Shown: positions 1 through 5,114 of the stretch, piece after piece
Numbering within the stretch: position 1 is the stretch's first letter
Layout of the letters: each line of letters begins with the position of its first letter
Assembly (NCBI GenBank): GCA_027067015.1
Contig: JAMOMS010000278.1
Location: 1 to 5,664 of the forward strand
Direction of reading: 5' to 3'
Length of the DNA stretch: 5,664 bases
Origin: Campylobacterales bacterium
GTDB taxonomy: Bacteria; Campylobacterota; Campylobacteria; Campylobacterales; Hydrogenimonadaceae
Position numbers and translations under genes: made by a program
Notes under the pieces: generated by a model
What the model was told of the DNA's origin: nothing
Databases searched by the model: none
The model's input: the letters and a program-made list of their open reading frames with translations, nothing else

Positions 1-1261
1 TTCGTCTTAAGATACCTTGACAAGCTTTAGTACTTATATAAAATTTCTGTTTAGCATTTACATCAATAATATCAAAAATATCTCCTATTTCAATGTCATT
101 TTTTGATTCTGATACATTGATACAATAACCATCAGGTAATTTAATAAATTTTTCTTTAAATAAATAGAGTTTATAAGATTCGTCGGAAATAAATGGAGTT
201 AATTTGTAAATCCAGTTATTCTCATTTTCTTTTTGGGAAGTATTTTCAACAATACGGCCAGCTATCCATTTTACTACAGGAATAGCCCATGAATTTCCTA
301 TAGCTTGATATCTAGATGTATCAGTTGCTCCCGGAATGAGTGTATAGTTGTCAGGAAACCCCATAAGACGTTCGCATTCTAATGGTGTTAACCTTCTAAT
401 TTTGTCATTTTGGGATACATACAAGGAACCATTGTAAGCGGCAGCATTTCCATTCCATTTTGTACCATAAGCAGAATAAAGACAGTCTGTATATTCTCTA
501 AAAACTTCTATTTTGTGACCATTGATATATTTAACTTTTCTTATAGAGTCAAAAGAATAGGATTTTTTCTCATTGTTATAATTAAACAATGATTGACTAT
601 GACTTCTTTTATAATACGTATTGATAAAAACATCCTCTTTGTCCGATACTTTTTCAAATATTAAATGTTCTGGATGTATTGTTTTTGGACTGGCTAACAA
701 GAATAATCTTCTTCTTTGTTGTGGTAGCCCAAAATATTTGGCATCTAAAACTCTCCATGCTATGTTTCTCTTTGGACCTAATAAAATGCCGGAAGTTGAC
801 CATTTTTTTACTTGAATTTCTTTATTAAGCCCGGCCAAACCAGCAATAAAGACTCCGAAAGCATTGGTTTTATCTCTTAAGACACCTTCAACATTCTCCC
901 ATAATATTATTGCTCCATCTTTTCCTTCCTTTTCTCTAACATCATCTATAGCATCAGCAACTTCAATAAATTTCAAGGTTAGTTGCCCTCTTCCATCAAT
1001 AAGACCTTCTCTCCATCCTGCTAAAGAGAAAGCTTGACAAGGGGTTCCACCACATAGAATTTCGGGTGCTTCGGCTATTCCATCATATATTAATTGGGGT
1101 AAATCATTCATATCTCCAAAATTAGGAATATTTGGATAGTGTGTTTTTAAAACAGATTTTGGGAATTCAGCTATTTCGGAAAACCAAGAAGCATCTACTC
1201 CATATGGTTTAAATGCAAAACTGGCTGCTTCTATACCAGAACAAACACTCCCAAATTTCAA
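1..1261 (-). CDS. Type II DNA (cytosine-5-)methyltransferase, 3' end outside window
   Basis: Transfers a methyl group from S-adenosylmethionine to C5 of cytosine in a short target; as the modification half of an R-M system it protects host DNA. Translating the minus strand gives 420 residues, open to the window edge. C5-MTase motifs appear in order: motif I FGSVCSGIEAAS (about 3-14), motif IV GGTPCQAFS with catalytic Cys75, ENV (122-124, motif VI), QQRRRLFL (181-188, motif VIII), RRLTPLECERLMGFP (289-303, motif IX) and YQAIGNSWAIPVV (318-330, motif X). The stretch of about 195-285 between VIII and IX is the expected target-recognition region. About 90 further residues follow motif X, ending in ACQGILRR at the edge, so little is probably missing. 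No ATG or GTG lies between the upstream in-frame stop and motif I; the TTG at 1261 is chosen because an AAAAAGG site precedes it by 8 nt. It diverges from the controller/nuclease pair. An orphan phage-type methylase is the alternative, but the neighbours argue for R-M. Confidence 0.93.
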   Translation of the reverse strand, partial: MKFGSVCSGIEAASFAFKPYGVDASWFSEIAEFPKSVLKTHYPNIPNFGDMNDLPQLIYDGIAEAPEILCGGTPCQAFSLAGWREGLIDGRGQLTLKFIEVADAIDDVREKEGKDGAIILWENVEGVLRDKTNAFGVFIAGLAGLNKEIQVKKWSTSGILLGPKRNIAWRVLDAKYFGLPQQRRRLFLLASPKTIHPEHLIFEKVSDKEDVFINTYYKRSHSQSLFNYNNEKKSYSFDSIRKVKYINGHKIEVFREYTDCLYSAYGTKWNGNAAAYNGSLYVSQNDKIRRLTPLECERLMGFPDNYTLIPGATDTSRYQAIGNSWAIPVVKWIAGRIVENTSQKENENNWIYKLTPFISDESYKLYLFKEKFIKLPDGYCINVSESKNDIEIGDIFDIIDVNAKQKFYISTKACQGILRR

Positions 1262-1269
1262 ATGTTTTA

Positions 1270-1276
1270 CCTTTTT
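1270..1276 (-). promoter_or_regulatory. Ribosome binding site deciding the TTG start of the methyltransferase
   Basis: On the minus strand AAAAAGG lies 8 nt before the TTG at 1261. The only other in-frame start-like codon, a TTG directly after the upstream in-frame stop, would add residues before motif I that do not resemble the family and would lie between the -35 and -10 of the predicted promoter, so it could not be transcribed from it. Confidence 0.6.
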
Positions 1277-1289
1277 GTTTTTTGTTGGA

Positions 1290-1318
1290 ATAATAGTGAA
1301 ATAGCACTTGTAGGTCAA
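1290..1318 (-). promoter_or_regulatory. Predicted sigma70-type promoter of the methyltransferase gene
   Basis: On the minus strand the -35 box TTGACC (1313-1318) and -10 box TATTAT (1290-1295) each match consensus at 5 of 6 positions and are separated by exactly 17 bp. The transcript would start near 1282-1284, leaving a leader of about 20 nt with the AAAAAGG site. The -35 edge is about 10 bp from the left controller operator, so the methyltransferase promoter could fire without the controller yet still feel a bound controller. This is a prediction from consensus only. Confidence 0.6.
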
Positions 1319-1327
1319 TTAATTTTG

Positions 1328-1357
1328 ATATCTATAGTATGTAGACTTATAGTTGTC
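1328..1357 (+). promoter_or_regulatory. Tandem C-box operator for the R-M controller protein
   Basis: Two operator halves lie side by side: left, centred on CTATAG (1332-1337), and right, GACTTATAGTTGTC (1344-1357). TATAGT is repeated at 1333-1338 and 1348-1353, a 15-bp period, with a GT at 1341-1342 in the spacer. Known C-boxes (PvuII, AhdI, Esp1396I types) pair GACT/AGTC-like halves around a central GT with, as I recall, the same spacing. The right half overlaps the predicted -35 of the controller promoter and the left half is just upstream. That is the arrangement in which a dimer on the left activates and a second dimer on the right represses. Binding itself is inferred. Confidence 0.75.
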
Positions 1358-1370
1358 TTCAATTTAGAAT
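1342..1370 (+). promoter_or_regulatory. Predicted controller-dependent promoter of the C and R genes
   Basis: A -35-like TAGACT (1342-1347, 4 of 6 matches) and a -10-like TAGAAT (1365-1370, 5 of 6) are 17 bp apart. The -35 box is the weaker element, as expected of a promoter needing activation by the controller bound at the adjacent left operator. Transcription would begin about 1376-1378, some 20 nt before the GTG of the controller gene. Confidence 0.55.
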
Positions 1371-1396
1371 AAGCAAAAGTATCTTAGGGATTAGAC

Positions 1397-1618
1397 GTGG
1401 AAAATCGTTTATTGGAAGTTTTTGGAGAGAGAGTTCGTTATTTCAGAAAAAAGCAGGGTCTTTCTCAAGAAAAATTGGCTGAAAAGGCAGGGCTTCATAG
1501 AACGTATATCGGTATGATTGAAAGAGGAGAAAAAAACATAACATTGCTTAATATTTTTAAAATTTCTTCAGCGCTTGGCATTGAAATAGAATGCCTTTTT
1601 AAACAAAAAAGTTATTAA
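1397..1618 (+). CDS. XRE-family controller (C) protein of the R-M system
   Basis: A 73-residue DNA-binding regulator, almost entirely one helix-turn-helix domain: LSQEKLAEKAGLHRTYIGMIERG (about 22-44) is the HTH core, followed by LLNIFKISSALGIEIECLF, the helices that form the dimer interface in this family. C proteins dimerise on tandem C-boxes before their own gene and time expression of the nuclease. Arg35-Thr36-Tyr37 and Lys46-Asn47 fall where C.Esp1396I, as I recall, uses Arg35, Thr36, Tyr37, Arg46 and Asn47 for DNA contacts; Lys for Arg at 46 is the one change. The start is GTG at 1397, with AGGGA at 1386-1390 six nt upstream; no ATG fits the N-terminus. Its C-boxes lie 40-70 nt upstream, and the candidate nuclease starts 12 nt after its stop. 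A generic phage-type repressor is possible but fits the operator and neighbours less well. Confidence 0.88.
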   Translation: MENRLLEVFGERVRYFRKKQGLSQEKLAEKAGLHRTYIGMIERGEKNITLLNIFKISSALGIEIECLFKQKSY

Positions 1619-1630
1619 GGAAAAAATATT

Positions 1631-2617
1631 ATGAACATTGGTAAATTAAATGAAGAATTGGACAAGTATCTCAAAGAACATAAAATAAAAAAATCACCAA
1701 TTGAAATAAAAAGTTTAAAAAAACACACGAAGGCTTCAGAATATTATGTTCATATTGTCTTTCATTATTATCAAGATGACAAAAAATGTGAAAGATGGGA
1801 AGGATGGATTCCATATCACAATAGACGAGCAGGGATAGACATTAATGATGAATCCGAACTAATTGAGTACCTTGTATCTATTTATCCGTTGCTAAAAAAA
1901 GAAACAAGAAGCGAGTGGTATGACAAAGAAGAAAAATTATGGATCAACAAACACAGTAAAAGAACGATAACAAAAGCATATTTTGACAATATGACACAAG
2001 CGGGAAAACTTGGGCAATGGGCTTGTAGAAAATGTGTCGATAAAACAACAAAAAGCACAAATAATGCACGTAGAATTCAAGATATTAAAGAAATGGGCTA
2101 TACAACAGCCACAAGCACAAGATTTTGTGCGTCTTGCAAAGAAAAGACAACGCATGACTTGTTGCTTCCATTAGAAAGGGCCAAGCCCACCGGATACGAA
2201 ACATGGAGTAGCAAGCTAAGAGAAAAAATTATGGAGGCGTTGAATTATTATGATGTTTACGAAGATAGATTTGTTTCAAAACACGCACATTTGTTACCCG
2301 ATCATAAATTTCCAGAAATACGCTGGGATGCAGATACGAAAGAAATTAATGCGGAAGATATGTCAAACGATGAAATCGTTGCAAAATTTCAGTTAATGAC
2401 AAACCAACGAAACGAACAAAAACGAGAAGTTTGCAGAACGTGTTATCAAGATGGAAAAAGGGGGTACCTTTTTGGGATTAAGTATTTTTACAAAGGTGAT
2501 GAAAATTGGCCAGATGGTATTCCAAAAACCGGGAAAAAGGCAGAAGAAGGATGTGTCGGATGTGGATGGTACGATATAAAGGAATGGAGAAAAAACTTAA
2601 ATAAATTACTTTCTTAA
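1631..2617 (+). CDS. Candidate type II restriction endonuclease, HNH-like with CxxC zinc sites
   Basis: A 328-residue protein, probably the restriction nuclease paired with the divergent methyltransferase. What is seen: an N-terminal region of about 125 residues that I do not recognise; CRKC (132-135) and CASC (166-169), a likely zinc-binding pair; then HAHLLPDHKFPEIRW (218-232) and FQLMTNQRNEQKREVC (253-268), which together resemble an HNH (beta-beta-alpha metal) core with Asp224-His225 and Asn258/Asn261/Lys264; then CRTC (268-271) and CVGC (308-311), a second pair straddling an aromatic segment. The classical central Asn of HNH is not obvious. HNH nucleases held together by Cys4 zinc sites are known among type II enzymes (Hpy99I, for example). 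The start is ATG 1631; its ribosome site TAAGGA contains the stop codon of the controller gene, so C and R look translationally linked. The nuclease role rests on motif plus context; the recognition site cannot be told. Base composition matches the R-M block, not the genes to the right. Confidence 0.78.
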   Translation: MNIGKLNEELDKYLKEHKIKKSPIEIKSLKKHTKASEYYVHIVFHYYQDDKKCERWEGWIPYHNRRAGIDINDESELIEYLVSIYPLLKKETRSEWYDKEEKLWINKHSKRTITKAYFDNMTQAGKLGQWACRKCVDKTTKSTNNARRIQDIKEMGYTTATSTRFCASCKEKTTHDLLLPLERAKPTGYETWSSKLREKIMEALNYYDVYEDRFVSKHAHLLPDHKFPEIRWDADTKEINAEDMSNDEIVAKFQLMTNQRNEQKREVCRTCYQDGKRGYLFGIKYFYKGDENWPDGIPKTGKKAEEGCVGCGWYDIKEWRKNLNKLLS

Positions 2618-2618
2618 A

Positions 2619-2634
2619 AAAATTATGTAATTTT
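2619..2634. terminator. Weak AT-only hairpin between convergent genes
   Basis: AAAATTA (2619-2625) and TAATTTT (2628-2634) form a perfect 7-bp inverted repeat around TG, just after the nuclease stop codon. A-rich bases precede it and Ts end it, so it could act on either strand. It is the only hairpin seen in the 43-nt gap between the converging nuclease and radA genes. The stem has no G-C pair and the loop is very tight, so termination would be poor. Confidence 0.3.
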
Positions 2635-2660
2635 AATACTCTTTAATTTGTATTTGTATT

Positions 2661-4001
2661 CTACATCCACTCCACCACTTTGGCCACCTCTTCGGCCACG
2701 AAGCATTTGACGGGGGTTTGGAAGGTCGGTTTTTTGGGTACGACGGCTTTGGTGAAGCCGAGTGTGTGGGCCTCTTTGAGGCGCTGTTCAAGCTGGGAGA
2801 CCTCCCTGATGTCGCCAATAAGGCTCACTTCACCCAAAAAGAGGCTCTCGTTACTTAGCGGGCGGTTGCGAAAAGAGCTGATAATGGCGGCAATAATGGC
2901 CAGGTCGGCGGCGGGCTCTACGATGCGGATGCCCCCGGCGATGTTGACGAAGACATCGTACTGGGCAAAGGGGAGATCGAGCTTTTTTTCCAGCAGTGCC
3001 AACAGCATGGTCAGGCGGTTGGCGTCAAAGCCGGTGGCGGAGCGCTTGGGGTGGCCGTAGCCGCTTTCGCTCACCAACGCCTGCACTTCGATCACCAGCG
3101 GGCGGGAGCCCTCCATGATGACGGTGACGGCACTGCCGGCCTTGGGTCTGCCCCGGCTGAAGAATTTGGCGGCGATGTTTTTGGCGCTGGCAAGCCCCCG
3201 GGGCGTCATCTCGAAAATCCCCACTTCGCTGGTGGAGCCGAAGCGGTTTTTAAAGGCCCTCAGCATTCGGATCTCCCGCGAGGCGTCCCCTTCAAAATAG
3301 AGCACGGTATCGACCATATGCTCCAGCACCCGCGGGCCGGCAATAGCGCCCTCCTTGGTGATATGGCCGATGATAAAAACGGGAATCTGCCTCTCCTTGG
3401 CTAGGCGCATCAGCTCAAAGGTAATGGCCCGCACCTGCGTCACACTGCCGGGAGCGGAAGGGATCTCTTCGGAGTAGAGTGTTTGGATGGAGTCGATAAT
3501 GAGCAGGTCGTAACGGCCCGCTTCCACTTCGCTCTTGATGGCTTCCAGGCGAATCTCTCCCAGCAGGTAGAGGTTTTCGTTACCGGCACCGAGACGGTCG
3601 GCCCGCATCTTGATCTGGCCGTCCGACTCTTCGCCGCTGACATAGAGCACCCGTTTGCCCGCATGGGCCAGGTTGCCGCCGATTTTGAGCAGAAGCGTCG
3701 ATTTGCCGATACCCGGGCTTCCGCCTATAAGCACCAAAGAGCCCGGCACAATGCCGCCGCCAAGCACCAGGTCCAGCTCCCTGTCGCCGCTGGAAAAGCG
3801 GGTGACTTTGTCGGCCTCGACCTCCGTGATGGGGCGGGCCTTGGCCCGGGCGGGCACAGCCGTTTTGGCCAGCGCCTTTTGTTGCTCGGCGCTTAGCTCT
3901 ACAAAACTCTCCCACGCCCCGCAGTTGGGGCATTTCCCCATCCAGCGGGGGCTTTGCATACCGCAGGCCTGACACTCAAAAAGGCTCTTTTTTTTGGCCA
4001 T
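2661..4001 (-). CDS. radA: DNA repair/recombination ATPase RadA (Sms)
   Basis: RadA is a cytoplasmic RecA-like ATPase that drives branch migration of recombination intermediates and helps process them in repair and transformation. At 446 residues it is close to the usual length (about 450-460). Domains in order: an N-terminal Cys4 zinc finger, CQAC (10-13) and CPNC (24-27); a RecA-type core with Walker A GGSPGIGKST (93-102, Lys100), Walker B LLIID (166-170) and the RadA signature KNRFG (251-255); and a C-terminal Lon-protease-like domain (about 285-446) that in this family lacks proteolytic activity. ATG at 4001 is preceded by GGAG (4008-4011) six nt upstream, inside the end of ftsY; the gap to ftsY is 3 nt, so it is the last visible gene of the tlpA-ftsY-radA operon. 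A run of eight As covers codons 3-5. The AT-rich block starts directly after its TAG stop and no strong terminator is visible. Confidence 0.97.
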   Translation of the reverse strand: MAKKKSLFECQACGMQSPRWMGKCPNCGAWESFVELSAEQQKALAKTAVPARAKARPITEVEADKVTRFSSGDRELDLVLGGGIVPGSLVLIGGSPGIGKSTLLLKIGGNLAHAGKRVLYVSGEESDGQIKMRADRLGAGNENLYLLGEIRLEAIKSEVEAGRYDLLIIDSIQTLYSEEIPSAPGSVTQVRAITFELMRLAKERQIPVFIIGHITKEGAIAGPRVLEHMVDTVLYFEGDASREIRMLRAFKNRFGSTSEVGIFEMTPRGLASAKNIAAKFFSRGRPKAGSAVTVIMEGSRPLVIEVQALVSESGYGHPKRSATGFDANRLTMLLALLEKKLDLPFAQYDVFVNIAGGIRIVEPAADLAIIAAIISSFRNRPLSNESLFLGEVSLIGDIREVSQLEQRLKEAHTLGFTKAVVPKKPTFQTPVKCFVAEEVAKVVEWM

Positions 4002-4004
4002 GCG

Positions 4005-5114
4005 CTACTCCGCCAGCAGGCGGGTGTCGTAGCTTTTGAGTACGTGACCCTCCTTGGCCAGTATCTCAAACCTGTCGCCCAGGGTATTGACCTGAATACG
4101 GTAGGTTTCGCCCGTGCTCCGCTCGGTGACAAAGTGTTTGGAGAGCAGGTCAAACCCGTCGGCGTCCAGCAGGGCTTCGAGTTTGGCGCGCTGGGCGTCG
4201 GTGAGGTTGTGGGCGTCGACGCCGTGGGGCGCCTCCTGGGTCTGCTCCACGTAGATGGCGTCCAAGATGGTGTTGACAAAGGCGGACGCGTCAAAGGGAA
4301 TGAGGTCTTCGGCCTTTTCGCCCACGCCCACGTAGTAGATGGGCAGTTTCAGCTCGTCGGCGATGCTAAAGAGCGCGCCCCCCTTGGCGGTGCCGTCAAG
4401 CTTGGTGATGATGATGCCGTCAATGTCGATCATCTCTTTAAAGGCCTTGGCCTGGTTGACGGCGCTGGTGCCCTGGGTGCCGTCAAGAATGAGGATTTTG
4501 CGATGCGGCGCGCCTTCGTAGGCCTTGTGGCAGACCCGCACGATCTTCTTGAGCTCTTCGGAGAGGTTCTTTTGGGTGTGCAGGCGACCGGCGGTATCAA
4601 TAATGACCCGCTCAAACCCTTTGGCTTTGGCGGAGCTGATGGCGTCAAACGCCACCGCCGAGGGGTCGTGGCCCTGCTTGGTGTAGACAATGGGCACATC
4701 CAGCCGCTCGGCCCAGCTTTTGAGCTGTTCGATGGCGGCGGCCCGGAAGGTGTCGGAAGCACCCAGCAAGACTCTTAGGCCCTCTTTTTTATAGCGTTGG
4801 GCTAGCTTGGCGATGGTGGTGGTCTTGCCCGCGCCGTTTACCCCTACAATCAGCTCCACAAAGGGCCTCTCGTCTGCCGGCTCAATGCGGGGGACGTCGT
4901 AGGTGAAGGTGGAAACCAGCGTGTTGTAAAGCTGGAGCCGGGTCACCTGTTCGGGCAGGGAGTCGATGACGCGTTCAACCAGCTCATAGGCCACGTCGGC
5001 TTCAAGCAGAAGGTCTTCAAGCTCCTCTTTGCTCACCTTCTCCCGTTTGACGGGGGCGCTCTCCTCAATACGCTCGACTGTTTTTTTCAACCCCTTTTTA
5101 AAAAAGGAGAACAT
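4005..5114 (-). CDS. ftsY: Signal recognition particle receptor GTPase FtsY with C-terminal extension
   Basis: FtsY is the membrane-associated receptor that docks the SRP (Ffh plus RNA) with its ribosome cargo and, after paired GTP hydrolysis, hands nascent membrane proteins to SecYEG. From ATG at 5114 it is 369 residues: an amphipathic, Phe/Lys-rich start (MFSFFKKGLKK) likely to touch the membrane in place of the long acidic A domain of E. coli FtsY; the helical N domain (about 25-80); and the G domain with P-loop GVNGAGKTT (91-99), DTFRAAA (121-127), DTAGR (173-177), TKLDGTAKGG (237-246) and closing loop GVGEKAEDL (263-271). FtsY normally ends soon after this, near residue 286; here about 83 more residues follow in the same frame and base composition, and I do not recognise them. 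An in-frame GTG at 5117 is possible but sits only 4 nt from the Shine-Dalgarno, so ATG is preferred. It overlaps the preceding stop by one base. Confidence 0.96.
   Translation of the reverse strand: MFSFFKKGLKKTVERIEESAPVKREKVSKEELEDLLLEADVAYELVERVIDSLPEQVTRLQLYNTLVSTFTYDVPRIEPADERPFVELIVGVNGAGKTTTIAKLAQRYKKEGLRVLLGASDTFRAAAIEQLKSWAERLDVPIVYTKQGHDPSAVAFDAISSAKAKGFERVIIDTAGRLHTQKNLSEELKKIVRVCHKAYEGAPHRKILILDGTQGTSAVNQAKAFKEMIDIDGIIITKLDGTAKGGALFSIADELKLPIYYVGVGEKAEDLIPFDASAFVNTILDAIYVEQTQEAPHGVDAHNLTDAQRAKLEALLDADGFDLLSKHFVTERSTGETYRIQVNTLGDRFEILAKEGHVLKSYDTRLLAE

Larger units (their letters stand above)
1..2660. other. AT-rich genomic island segment carrying the R-M system
   Basis: All three R-M genes and their intergenic DNA are AT-rich, with A/T-ending codons and long A runs, while DNA from 2661 onward is GC-rich. 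The change falls within a few bases of the radA stop codon. No transposase, integrase or clear terminal repeats are visible; the left boundary is outside the window. Horizontal acquisition is inferred from composition and from the usual mobility of R-M cassettes. Confidence 0.7.

Noticed and set aside
410..815. Two short plus-strand frames opposite the methyltransferase
   Set aside because: They are antisense to a gene whose conserved motifs are intact; the translations are Ile/Phe/Ser-rich with no recognisable domain.
1327..1332. GATATC, an EcoRV-type palindrome at the left edge of the operator, as the system's own target site
   Set aside because: EcoRV-type systems methylate adenine, while this system has a C5-cytosine methyltransferase; the six bases are explained by the operator and chance.
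1397..1618. XRE protein as a phage repressor or an antitoxin
   Set aside because: The C-box operator, the divergent methyltransferase, the nuclease-like gene downstream and the C-protein-like contact residues fit an R-M controller better; no toxin-like partner is present.
1937..2155. Minus-strand frame of 72 codons with many cysteines inside the nuclease gene
   Set aside because: The cysteines come from antisense reading of ACA/GCA-rich codons; there is no ribosome site or family match, and the sense gene is intact.
2633..3975. Several further open frames on both strands within radA
   Set aside because: They lie in other frames of a full-length, motif-complete RadA and give Pro/Arg/Ser-rich translations without domains or ribosome sites.
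3988..3995. Run of eight As at codons 3-5 of radA (another A8 run at 5399-5406 in the lipoprotein gene) as phase-variation switches
   Set aside because: Runs of this length in Lys codons are common, and phase-variable tracts are usually longer or G/C-based; both genes are in frame and nothing suggests switching.
3954..4778. Long plus-strand open frame of 274 codons opposite ftsY and radA
   Set aside because: It is a shadow of GC-rich coding DNA: low-complexity Gly/Val/Leu-rich translation, no family resemblance, and fully antisense to two certain genes.
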